Of a stretch of DNA of 9,395 nt, positions 1 to 6,110 are shown one piece after another (position 1 is the first letter of the stretch; each line of letters starts with the position of its first letter). The position numbers and the translations under genes are program-made. The notes under the pieces are model-generated. The model did not search any database. It was not told where the DNA came from and was given only the letters and a program-made list of their open reading frames with translations. Source of the stretch: an uncultured Alistipes sp. (GTDB lineage: Bacteria; Bacteroidota; Bacteroidia; Bacteroidales; Rikenellaceae); contig CAAGKW010000349.1 in the NCBI GenBank assembly GCA_900770585.1, forward strand, positions 1-9,395, given 5' to 3'.

Positions 1-219
1 ACCCTTGAATTCGCCCGAGGTGTCGGGGAAGTGCAGACCGATGTCGCCCAAAGCGGCAGCACCGAGCAGCGCGTCACACAGTGCGTGGATCACCGCGTCG
101 CCATCGGAGTGGGCAACGCAACCTTTCGTGTGGGGGATAGCCACGCCACCGAGCGTGAGAGTCAGTCCTTCGGCTAATTGGTGAACGTCGTAGCCGTGTC
201 CTATGCGAATATTTTTCAT
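1..219 (-). CDS. ispF: 2-C-methyl-D-erythritol 2,4-cyclodiphosphate synthase, N-terminal part (runs off left edge)
   Basis: IspF converts CDP-methylerythritol 2-phosphate to the cyclic diphosphate MEcPP with release of CMP, in the cytosolic MEP pathway to isoprenoids. The 73 visible codons read from an ATG at 219 and stay open to base 1, so the rest of the roughly 160-residue protein lies outside. The family signature is clear: RIGHGYDVH at residues 5-13, then HSDGD at 37-41, [17 protein letters not shown] at 45-61, and FPDT at 64-67. The three expected metal ligands are present as D11, H13 and H45. The start is well supported because the conserved block begins four residues in. The gene is divergent from pepD, with a TAnnTTTG promoter candidate 35 bp upstream. 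The identification is secure; only the C-terminus cannot be checked. Confidence 0.95.
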   Translation of the reverse strand, partial: MKNIRIGHGYDVHQLAEGLTLTLGGVAIPHTKGCVAHSDGDAVIHALCDALLGAAALGDIGLHFPDTSGEFKG

Positions 220-253
220 CTTGTTACGAAGTGCAAAAAGTGGTTTATGGCCA

Positions 254-261
254 CAAAGATA
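254..261 (-). promoter_or_regulatory. Candidate -7 promoter element for ispF
   Basis: Read on the minus strand this is TATCTTTG, an exact match to the Bacteroidota -7 consensus TAnnTTTG. It lies 35 bp upstream of the ispF ATG. No clear -33 TTTG is found at the expected 19-21 bp upstream, so the call rests on the -7 element and its position in a divergent gap. Confidence 0.5.
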
Positions 262-304
262 AACTTTTTTCGCGGCTCACGTCGTGCGGTATCGAAAAAA
301 AGCA

Positions 305-312
305 TAACTTTG
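305..312 (+). promoter_or_regulatory. Candidate -7 promoter element for pepD
   Basis: TAACTTTG matches the Bacteroidota -7 consensus TAnnTTTG and lies 29 bp upstream of the pepD ATG. Transcription would start near 319 and leave a short A/T-rich leader of about 22 nt. A -33 TTTG is not obvious. The 220-341 gap therefore carries one such element in each direction, which suits divergent ispF and pepD transcription. Confidence 0.5.
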
Positions 313-341
313 TCCAAAATCCTTAAATTATTTATATAGAT

Positions 342-1796
342 ATGTCACAGATTTCGGAACTCTCTCCCGCGATTGTTTGGGAGCAGTTTGATGCAATTAC
401 GAAGGTCCCCCGCCCCTCGAAGAAGGAGGCTAAAATCATAGAGTGGCTCGTGGCGTTTGCCGAGAAGCACAACATTGAGTATAAGCGCGATGCAATTGGC
501 AACGTGGTGATGCGCAAGCCCGCAACGGCTGGCTACGAGAACCGCCCCACGGTGGCTTTGCAGGCACATATGGATATGGTCTGCGAGAAGAACTCGGACG
601 TGGAGTTCGACTTTGAGAACGACCCTATTCAGGCCTATGTCGATGACGAGGGCTGGGTGCGTGCGCGCGGTACGACGCTGGGTGCCGACTGCGGTATCGG
701 TATGGCGGCTGCGCTGGCAGTGATGATCGACACCGAGATCGAGCACGGTCCGGTTGAGGCGCTCTTCACGGTCGATGAGGAGACCGGTCTGACGGGCGCA
801 TTCGAGCTGGGCGAGGGTATGCTGACGGCGCAGTATCTGGTCAATCTCGACTCGGAGGACGAGGGCGAGATCTTCATCGGTTGCGCGGGCGGTATCGACA
901 CCGTCGCTACGTTCCGCTATACGCCCAAAGCGGCTCCGAAGGACTACGTTTACTACCGCCTCGATGTTTCGGATTTGAAGGGCGGCCACTCGGGCGACAA
1001 TATCAACGACGGTCTGGCCAACTCGAACAAGATCGTGGCGCGTATGTTGTGGATCGCCGAGCAGCGTTTCGACGTGCGCCTGAGCTACTTCTGCGGCGGT
1101 AACCTGCGCAACGCAATCCCGCGCGAGGCTTATGCAATCTTCGGTATGCCCGAGGAGGACGCAAAGCAGTTCGAGGTTGAGTTTGAGCAGTTTGCAAAGG
1201 ACGTTCGTGCCGAGTACCAGTTCACCGAGCCTAACCTCTCGATCACGCTGAGCCGTTCGGCAGCAGATATGGTCATCGACGAGAAGACACAGCACGCGCT
1301 GATCTACTCGCTCGTGGGCGTGCCCAATGGCGTGCTGGCGATGAGCTACGCAATGCCCGGCTTGGTTGAGACCTCGACCAATCTGGCATCGGTTAAGTTT
1401 GCCGATGACAATCGTATTGTAGTCACCTCGTCGCAGCGTTCGTCGCTCGAAAGCGGTAAGTATTACGCGATGTCAACCGTCGATTCGGTCTTCACGCTGG
1501 CAGGTGCCGAGGTGGAGCATAGCGACGGCTACCCCGGTTGGGCACCCAATCCGCAGTCGATGCTCTTGGACGTAACCCGCAGTAGCTACGAGAAGTTGTT
1601 CGGCAAGGAGCCTAAGGTGCGCGCGATCCACGCAGGTTTGGAGTGCGGTCTGTTCCTCGAAAAGTATCCCGCCTTGGAGATGGTTTCGTTCGGTCCGACG
1701 CTGCGCGGTGTTCACTCGCCCGACGAGCGTTTGGAGATCGCGACCGTCGATAAATTCTGGCGATTGCTGCTCGACCTGCTGCGCGAAATTCGATAA
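342..1796 (+). CDS. pepD: Aminoacyl-histidine dipeptidase (cytosol non-specific dipeptidase, M20 family)
   Basis: PepD is a cytosolic di-zinc exopeptidase that splits Xaa-His and many other dipeptides during peptide salvage. The 484 residues match the family's usual length of about 485. The catalytic set is visible in order. QAHMDMV supplies metal ligand H76 and the flanking D78. TTLGADCGIG supplies bridging D116. VDEETG supplies the general-base/ligand pair E146-E147. NLDSED supplies D170, and GVHSPDE near the C-terminus supplies H458. KGGHSGDNI (214-221) begins the lid/dimerisation domain, which runs to about residue 390. The ATG at 342 follows an A/T-rich leader with no Shine-Dalgarno sequence, as is normal in Bacteroidota. 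It appears monocistronic, with its own promoter candidate and a 176-bp gap before mdh. No defects were seen. Confidence 0.96.
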   Translation: MSQISELSPAIVWEQFDAITKVPRPSKKEAKIIEWLVAFAEKHNIEYKRDAIGNVVMRKPATAGYENRPTVALQAHMDMVCEKNSDVEFDFENDPIQAYVDDEGWVRARGTTLGADCGIGMAAALAVMIDTEIEHGPVEALFTVDEETGLTGAFELGEGMLTAQYLVNLDSEDEGEIFIGCAGGIDTVATFRYTPKAAPKDYVYYRLDVSDLKGGHSGDNINDGLANSNKIVARMLWIAEQRFDVRLSYFCGGNLRNAIPREAYAIFGMPEEDAKQFEVEFEQFAKDVRAEYQFTEPNLSITLSRSAADMVIDEKTQHALIYSLVGVPNGVLAMSYAMPGLVETSTNLASVKFADDNRIVVTSSQRSSLESGKYYAMSTVDSVFTLAGAEVEHSDGYPGWAPNPQSMLLDVTRSSYEKLFGKEPKVRAIHAGLECGLFLEKYPALEMVSFGPTLRGVHSPDERLEIATVDKFWRLLLDLLREIR

Positions 1797-1822
1797 GCAG
1801 GGGCTAAAAGGGTTGCGCGGTG

Positions 1823-1853
1823 TTGCGATTTTGAGCCGAATGGTATAATTTTG
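1823..1853 (+). promoter_or_regulatory. Candidate distal promoter for mdh (TTG-N20-TAATTTTG)
   Basis: TTG at 1823-1825 is followed after 20 bp by TAATTTTG at 1846-1853. This fits the Bacteroidota -33/-7 arrangement (TTTG, 19-21 bp, TAnnTTTG) with a shortened -33. Transcription would start near 1860 and give mdh a leader of about 113 nt. The -7 element lies inside the loop of an 8-bp inverted repeat (1825-1832/1858-1865). Confidence 0.45.
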
Positions 1854-1865
1854 TTTGAAAATCGC
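1825..1865. repeat. Inverted repeat (8-bp arms) in pepD-mdh gap
   Basis: GCGATTTT at 1825-1832 is exactly complementary to AAAATCGC at 1858-1865, with 25 nt between them that contain the TAATTTTG promoter candidate. It could be an operator dyad or a weak hairpin. No U-tract follows, so it does not look like a terminator for pepD. Confidence 0.5.
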
Positions 1866-1868
1866 TGA

Positions 1869-1908
1869 AAAACTTTGTCGCGGGTGTAGGTATTCCGAAC
1901 AAAGTTTT
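1869..1908. repeat. Inverted repeat (10-bp perfect arms) just upstream of mdh -7 element
   Basis: AAAACTTTGT at 1869-1878 is the exact complement of ACAAAGTTTT at 1899-1908, separated by 20 nt. Allowing one bulged A at 1898, the stem extends by CG/CG to 12 pairs. It ends one base before the TAAATTTG element at 1910-1917, so a regulator bound here would cover the -33 region of that promoter. As RNA it would be an AU-rich stem without a proper U-tract, so an operator is at least as likely as a pepD terminator. Confidence 0.55.
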
Positions 1909-1909
1909 G

Positions 1910-1917
1910 TAAATTTG
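1910..1917 (+). promoter_or_regulatory. Candidate proximal -7 promoter element for mdh
   Basis: TAAATTTG is an exact TAnnTTTG match, 55 bp upstream of the mdh ATG, giving a predicted leader of about 50 nt that is strongly A-rich before the start. No good -33 element lies 19-21 bp upstream, because that interval falls in the loop of the 1869-1908 dyad. Confidence 0.5.
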
Positions 1918-1972
1918 CGCTGCAATCTGTGTAGAAACAATTGACTTACAAACAATAAAACAAAAGAAAACT

Positions 1973-2968
1973 ATGGCATTTTTAACTGACGAAAAACTCG
2001 TTATTGTAGGTGCAGCTGGTATGATCGGCTCGAATATGGTTCAGAGCGCTTTGATGATGAACCTCACCTCGAACATCTGTCTGTATGACGTATTCTCGCC
2101 CGAAGGCGTGGCTGAGGAGATGCGCCAGAGCGGTTTTGACAACGTGAACATCACCGCTACTACCGACGTTAAGGAGGCATTCACCAACGCTAAGTACATC
2201 ATCTCGTCGGGTGGTGCTCCCCGTAAGGAGGGTATGACTCGTGAGGATCTGCTGGCAGGTAACTGCAAGATCGCTGAGGATCTGGGTAAGAACATCAAGA
2301 CTTACTGCCCCGATGTTAAGCACGTTGTAATTATCTTCAACCCCGCCGATTTGACCGGTCTGGTAACTCTGCTCTACTCGGGCTTGAAGCCGGGTCAGGT
2401 TACTACTCTGGCAGGTCTGGATACCACTCGTTTGCAGAGCGCGCTGGCTAAGAAGTTCGGCGTAATGCAGAGCGAGATCACCGGTTGCGCTACCTATGGT
2501 GGCCACGGCGAGCAGATGGCAGTATTCGGCAGCGCAGTTAAGGTTGCTGGCCGTGCACTGAACGACATCATCGGTACCGAGGAGTTCCCCGAGGAGGAGT
2601 GGGAGCAGATGAAGAAGGACGTAACCCAGGGTGGTGCAGCTATCATCAAGTTGCGTGGCCGTTCGTCGTTCCAGAGCCCCTCGTATCTGTCGGTTGAGAT
2701 GATCCGCTCGGTAATGGGTGGTGAGAAGTTCCGCTTCCCCGTTGGTACCTACGTATGCAACGAGAAGTACAACCACATTATGATGGCTATGGACACTACT
2801 CTCGACGCTGAGGGTTGCCACTATCAGATGCCCGTTGGTACTGAGGAGGAGATCGCTAAGCTCGACGCAAGCTACGCTCACTTGTGCAAGATGCGCGACG
2901 AGTTGGTAACTTTGAACATCGTTCCCGAGATTTCGAAGTGGGGCGAGATCAATCCCAACTTGAAGTAA
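1973..2968 (+). CDS. mdh: Malate dehydrogenase (NAD-dependent, LDH/MDH superfamily)
   Basis: Mdh interconverts malate and oxaloacetate with NAD(H) in the cytosol. In anaerobic Bacteroidota it serves the reductive branch toward fumarate and succinate. The Rossmann motif GAAGMIG lies at 13-19, and D39 in LYDV is placed to bind the adenosine ribose of NAD. Substrate arginines R84 and R90 sit in the APRKEGMTRED loop. R84 is the position that separates malate from lactate specificity, so MDH is the better call. N123 (FNPAD), D150 and R153 (GLDTTR) and catalytic H178 (YGGHGE) are all present. Length is 331 residues, slightly above the common 310-325. The ATG follows an A-rich leader with no Shine-Dalgarno sequence. 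Valine codons are mostly GTT/GTA rather than the GTG/GTC of neighbours, as in a highly expressed gene. A strong terminator follows. Confidence 0.95.
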   Translation: MAFLTDEKLVIVGAAGMIGSNMVQSALMMNLTSNICLYDVFSPEGVAEEMRQSGFDNVNITATTDVKEAFTNAKYIISSGGAPRKEGMTREDLLAGNCKIAEDLGKNIKTYCPDVKHVVIIFNPADLTGLVTLLYSGLKPGQVTTLAGLDTTRLQSALAKKFGVMQSEITGCATYGGHGEQMAVFGSAVKVAGRALNDIIGTEEFPEEEWEQMKKDVTQGGAAIIKLRGRSSFQSPSYLSVEMIRSVMGGEKFRFPVGTYVCNEKYNHIMMAMDTTLDAEGCHYQMPVGTEEEIAKLDASYAHLCKMRDELVTLNIVPEISKWGEINPNLK

Positions 2969-2989
2969 TCCCACGAGGTTTACCTAAAT

Positions 2990-3032
2990 AATAATAGCCG
3001 CCCCGTTCGCGAGGCGGCTATTATTGTTTTTT
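2990..3032 (+). terminator. Intrinsic terminator of mdh
   Basis: A perfect 13-bp stem (2990-3002 with 3013-3025) encloses a 10-nt loop and is followed, after one G, by six T residues (3027-3032). Two further C-G pairs inside the loop, closing a TTCG tetraloop, could lengthen the hairpin across one C·A mismatch. It starts 21 bp after the mdh stop. The convergent glycosyltransferase ends only 12 bp beyond it. On the minus strand the stem is followed by a poorer U-tract, so it may act weakly in that direction too. Confidence 0.92.
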
Positions 3033-3043
3033 GTTCGTTGAGG

Positions 3044-3973
3044 CTACAAACCTTTTCGGGCGATCTTCCACGCCAGCCAATTGTAGGCACGCAGCGCATT
3101 CCAACGCCACGCAACGGGCAGGCGGTTGATCACTTGCAGTTTGCGCAATATGCGTCGATTCATCGTGGTGTAGGCGAAGAAACGCTCGGTGTCGCGCGCC
3201 TCCGTGGTGCCACCTTTGGCGCTGATGATTATCGCGCGAGAGAGTCCGATGCGGGCTGCATATTCGTCGAGCATCGGCTCGCGCCCACCGGTATAGAAGT
3301 CGCGGAACGAGGCTGTGCCGTCGTCGCCACGATAGATCGACGGAGTGCGGTTTTGTGCCGCGCGATTGTAGCGACAGAGGCGTTTGGGCGTGGTGGCAAC
3401 TCGGTAGCTGCGAGCCAATTTGACCCACATATATGTATCCTGCCCCATACGCATTCCGACGGGAAAACCTCCCACCTCGTCAAATACTCGTCGGGCGATA
3501 GTCGTAGCCGAGGTTATGCAGACGTAGCGCTTCATTGCCTCGGCGAAATAGTCCTCCACAATGCCCTCATACTGAGGCGTATCGCCCGCAAACGTGCCGT
3601 CCTCCGACACGATGTCGAAACCCGAGCACCAACCTCCGCAATCGGGGTAGAGGTCGATCAATCGAGCCATTTCGGCCAGATAGTCGGGTGTCCATTCGTC
3701 GTCGGCGTCGATCATTGCAATATACTCACCCTCAGAGAGTTCGATCGCGCGGTTGCGAGCCACGGCCGAGCCTGCATTTGCCTGTCGGTGGAGTTTGATC
3801 AGGGGCGACGCGATAGCCTCGACCCGCTCGCACGAACGGTCGGTCGAGCCGTCATCGACGATGACAATTTCGAGCGGTTGCAGAGTCTGCGCCAAAACCG
3901 AGCGCAGGGTGCGTTCGATCTCGGCCTCCTTGTTGTAGAGCGGTATGATTACCGAAAAACGTGGTGTGCCCAT
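3044..3973 (-). CDS. Family 2 glycosyltransferase (GT-A fold)
   Basis: The protein is predicted to transfer a sugar from a nucleotide-sugar donor to an acceptor that cannot be named from sequence. Numbered from the ATG at 3973 (309 residues), the GT2 core begins at once with FSVIIPLYNKE (6-16). The nucleotide-binding IVDDGSTD follows at 38-45, NAGSAVARNRAI at 66-77, and the metal-binding DxD motif as DADD at 89-92. MGQDTYMW carries an acidic residue placed like the family's catalytic base. No membrane-spanning segment is seen. The C-terminal ~30 residues are basic and aromatic, and could lie against the membrane. An upstream in-frame ATG at 4000 would overlap the LuxE-like gene by 22 bp. I prefer 3973 because it starts right before the conserved core and about 5 nt after the upstream stop. 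It is the last gene of the trxB unit. Family is certain; substrate is unknown. Confidence 0.9.
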   Translation of the reverse strand: MGTPRFSVIIPLYNKEAEIERTLRSVLAQTLQPLEIVIVDDGSTDRSCERVEAIASPLIKLHRQANAGSAVARNRAIELSEGEYIAMIDADDEWTPDYLAEMARLIDLYPDCGGWCSGFDIVSEDGTFAGDTPQYEGIVEDYFAEAMKRYVCITSATTIARRVFDEVGGFPVGMRMGQDTYMWVKLARSYRVATTPKRLCRYNRAAQNRTPSIYRGDDGTASFRDFYTGGREPMLDEYAARIGLSRAIIISAKGGTTEARDTERFFAYTTMNRRILRKLQVINRLPVAWRWNALRAYNWLAWKIARKGL

Positions 3974-3978
3974 AACTT

Positions 3979-4953
3979 TCACTGTACTAAAAGGTTGCAA
4001 CCTCTGATCTCGCTCTTGTCGATGCGTCCCGCGATCTCGAACGACCCATCGTCAAGCACTCGACCCGAGTCCTCGGTCTGGATAAAAGCGCACGAATAGA
4101 CGTTGCCCAAGTCGATGATGTTGATACCGCCACGGTGCCCCGTCGGGAGCAGTCGGAACGGATCGTTCAGGTCGCGCGTGAGGATTCGCATCCACGGCGG
4201 TGTGACGAATCGGTTGCCACCGCGCGAGTAGGCTTGCGAGGTCAGCTCGGCCATTCCGTATTCGGAGTGTATTGCGCTGACATTAAATGCGTTGCATAGC
4301 ACACGGTGCAGCTCCTCTTTGGGCAGTTCCTTGCGTCGACCCTTCATTCCGCCCGTCTCCATCACCACCACATCGTGCAGGTCGGGCGCAAATTGTTCGG
4401 CCAGATCGAGCAGTGCGTAGGTCACTCCGAGCAAAATCTTCGGGCGCGGATCGGCTGAAATGTCGGCCAGAAGTCGCTCGTAATCATCGAGATAGAATCC
4501 TCCGTGCCCGCCCGCATCGGCAATCAGTCGATCGACCATATAGATCAGCGACGACCCCTTGCGCTCCAAGTACGACGGCAACAATCCGTAGATACTCCAC
4601 TCCGCAGCGTCGCCATAGAAGTGGCGGAAAGCACCGCGAAAGGCTCTCTCATAGATACTTAGCTGAGCCATCGGGTGGCGCGAGGGCACACCTCCGCCCG
4701 TCGAACTGCTCGTGAAGATCTGCTCGGGCTCCTTCTCGCCGCAGTAGATATTGTGCGATTTGAACAACCCAATCGGCAGAAACGGAATCTGCTCCACCTC
4801 GCGCACCTCCTCAGCCTCGACCCCGATCAGACGCAGGTATTGGCTGTAAGGCTCGCACCGTTCCGCCTGAAAACGGAACAGCGCAAGAGCCTCGTGGCGG
4901 AACGACGCCTCGTCCTCGACTCCGAAAATGCGATCCAGATTGGGTTGCGTCAT
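3979..4953 (-). CDS. LuxE/PaaK-like acyl-activating enzyme (acyl-protein synthetase family)
   Basis: This is an ANL-superfamily adenylating protein of the LuxE type, which activates an acyl or aryl carboxylate with ATP and passes it to a thiol. Visible motifs, in order, are the glycine/serine-rich phosphate loop FTSSSTGGGVPSRH (80-93), METGGMKGRR (198-207), EYGMAELTSQAY (231-242) and TEDSGRVLDDGSFEIAGRID (293-312). The last is the acidic-Gly-Arg hinge region that normally precedes the small C-terminal domain. The protein stops at residue 324, shortly after the hinge, so the full ANL C-terminal domain with its catalytic lysine is absent, as in LuxE, though LuxE is usually nearer 360-370. Cysteine C319 lies six residues from the end, where LuxE proteins carry their acyl-accepting cysteine. 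The gene starts 6 bp after trxB stops and abuts the glycosyltransferase. No luxC or luxD lies nearby, so the acyl donor and acceptor are unknown. Confidence 0.8.
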   Translation of the reverse strand: MTQPNLDRIFGVEDEASFRHEALALFRFQAERCEPYSQYLRLIGVEAEEVREVEQIPFLPIGLFKSHNIYCGEKEPEQIFTSSSTGGGVPSRHPMAQLSIYERAFRGAFRHFYGDAAEWSIYGLLPSYLERKGSSLIYMVDRLIADAGGHGGFYLDDYERLLADISADPRPKILLGVTYALLDLAEQFAPDLHDVVVMETGGMKGRRKELPKEELHRVLCNAFNVSAIHSEYGMAELTSQAYSRGGNRFVTPPWMRILTRDLNDPFRLLPTGHRGGINIIDLGNVYSCAFIQTEDSGRVLDDGSFEIAGRIDKSEIRGCNLLVQ

Positions 4954-4959
4954 CGTGTG

Positions 4960-5880
4960 TTAAGCCTTCAAGAAACGTTCGCAGTCCAGCGCCGCACGGC
5001 AGCCGCTACCGGCAGCAGTGATCGCCTGGCGATAGTGCGGATCCTGCACATCGCCCGCAGCAAACACACCCTCGATATTGGTGCGCGACGAACCATCCTT
5101 GGTTACGATGTAACCCTGCTCGTCCAGCTCCACCTGACCTGCAAACAGCTCAGTGTTAGGATGATGACCGATTGCCATAAAGATGCCCGACAGCTCGATC
5201 TCGCGCTCGGTGCCGTTGTTATGACGCACGCGCACGCCCGTTACGCCCGACTCGTCGCCGAGGATCTCAGCCGTATTATGCTCGAACAGAACCTCGATGT
5301 TGGGCGTATTCTTCACACGCTCCTGCATAGCCTGCGATGCGCGCAGGAAGGGTTTACGCACGATCAGATAGACCTGACGGCACAGACCTGCCAGATAGGT
5401 AGCCTCCTCGCACGCGGTGTCGCCACCACCCACAACTGCCACGTCCTTCTTGCGGTAGAAGAAGCCGTCGCACGTAGCGCACGCGCTGACGCCCATACCC
5501 TTGAAACGCTCCTCCGAGGGCAGTCCGAGATACTTAGCCGTTGCGCCCGTGCAGATGATCACGCTCTGGGCCTCGATCTGCTTCTCGCCGTCGATCGTAA
5601 TCACAAAGGGACGTGCGCCCAGCTCCGCCTTGGTCACTGCGCCGAAACGGATATCCGTACCGAAACGCTCGGCCTGTGCGCGCATACGGCTCATCAGTTC
5701 GTTGCCGTCGATACCTTCGGGGTGCGAGGGAAAGTTTTCGATCTCGGTTGTTGTAGTGAGCTGACCGCCAGGGGTTATGCCCTCGTAGAGCACGGGGCTA
5801 AGACCCGCACGTGCGGTATAGATTGCAGCGGTGTAGCCCGCAGGACCACTACCGATAATTAAGCATTTAACTTGTTCCAT
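4960..5880 (-). CDS. trxB: Thioredoxin reductase (low-molecular-weight, flavoprotein)
   Basis: TrxB uses NADPH and bound FAD to reduce thioredoxin in the cytosol, supplying electrons for ribonucleotide reductase and oxidative-stress repair. The 306 residues are close to the usual 310-320. The FAD motif GSGPAG lies at 10-15, and PGGQLTTTTEIENFPS at 37-52. The redox-active CATC pair is C134/C137, followed by the nucleotide-binding GGGDTACEEA at 151-160. The C-terminal FAD segment GVFAAGDVQD lies at 271-280. The motif that grips the NADPH 2'-phosphate, usually HRRxxxR, reads VRKPFLR at 174-180. The histidine is lost but the basic residues are kept. It is the first gene of a tight minus-strand unit with the LuxE-like protein and the glycosyltransferase. 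A canonical promoter and a structured leader of about 190 nt lie upstream. Identification is secure. Confidence 0.95.
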   Translation of the reverse strand: MEQVKCLIIGSGPAGYTAAIYTARAGLSPVLYEGITPGGQLTTTTEIENFPSHPEGIDGNELMSRMRAQAERFGTDIRFGAVTKAELGARPFVITIDGEKQIEAQSVIICTGATAKYLGLPSEERFKGMGVSACATCDGFFYRKKDVAVVGGGDTACEEATYLAGLCRQVYLIVRKPFLRASQAMQERVKNTPNIEVLFEHNTAEILGDESGVTGVRVRHNNGTEREIELSGIFMAIGHHPNTELFAGQVELDEQGYIVTKDGSSRTNIEGVFAAGDVQDPHYRQAITAAGSGCRAALDCERFLKA

Positions 5881-5941
5881 AGTTGTATGTTTTTACGTTG
5901 TTTGTATCTTAGTTCGTACTATTCTTTGTTGTCCACTTACG

Positions 5942-6020
5942 CGCCACCTGCGGCGGCGGATTGCAATTCTGACCCACCCCCAAACCCCCTCCTCAGGAGT
6001 GGGCTTTGCGCCTTTGGCGC
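5942..6020 (-). repeat. Cluster of hairpins and G-tracts in the trxB leader; possible dispersed intergenic repeat
   Basis: Read as minus-strand RNA, three stems follow one another. The first is GCGCC-AAA-GGCGC (6020-6008). The second is an 8-pair stem with one mismatch and a TGA loop (6003-5985). The third is a 7-pair stem with a G·U pair and a GCA loop (5958-5942). Between the last two lies a run of G-tracts (5 G, TTT, 5 G, T, 3 G; 5989-5973). The segment is GC-rich and unlike the AT-rich bases around it. No U-tract follows any stem, so it is not an intrinsic terminator. It could be a leader control element or a copy of a short dispersed repeat. The sequence does not decide between these. 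Confidence 0.5.
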
Positions 6021-6076
6021 GGTTGCGGTGCGGAATGTTATGCGTTGTTTTTTAGCGCACCTTTTATATCAATCTA

Positions 6077-6107
6077 CAAATATAGCAATTACAATTGAAT
6101 TTTCAAA
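6077..6107 (-). promoter_or_regulatory. Promoter for trxB unit (TTTG-N19-TATATTTG)
   Basis: On the minus strand TTTG (6107-6104) is followed after 19 bp by TATATTTG (6084-6077). Both elements and the spacing match the Bacteroidota housekeeping promoter consensus. It begins four bases after the uvrC stop codon and points at trxB. Transcription would start near 6070, giving a leader of about 190 nt that includes the hairpin cluster. This is the best-formed promoter in the window. Confidence 0.75.
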
Positions 6108-6110
6108 CGA

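Noticed and set aside
345..1295. Long open frame antisense to pepD, and similar long antisense frames over mdh (1982-2974), the glycosyltransferase (3038-4099), trxB (4675-5862) and the PfkB kinase (7913-9040)
   Set aside because: They mirror real genes whose domains and catalytic residues are intact. Their translations are rich in Arg/His/Leu/Thr repeats with no recognisable motifs. GC-biased third positions readily keep the opposite strand open.
1869..1917. Intrinsic terminator for pepD
   Set aside because: The stem is AU-rich and its T residues lie inside the stem. No U-tract follows, and a promoter element starts at once.
3979..4953. A bioluminescence (lux) system
   Set aside because: Only a LuxE-like protein is present. 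No luciferase, reductase or thioesterase genes are in the window, and LuxE-type folds occur widely outside light emission.
5973..5992. A confident G-quadruplex in the trxB leader
   Set aside because: Only three tracts of three or more G are present, with a fourth of just two, so a stable three-layer quadruplex is not supported. It is kept only as a possibility in the leader finding.
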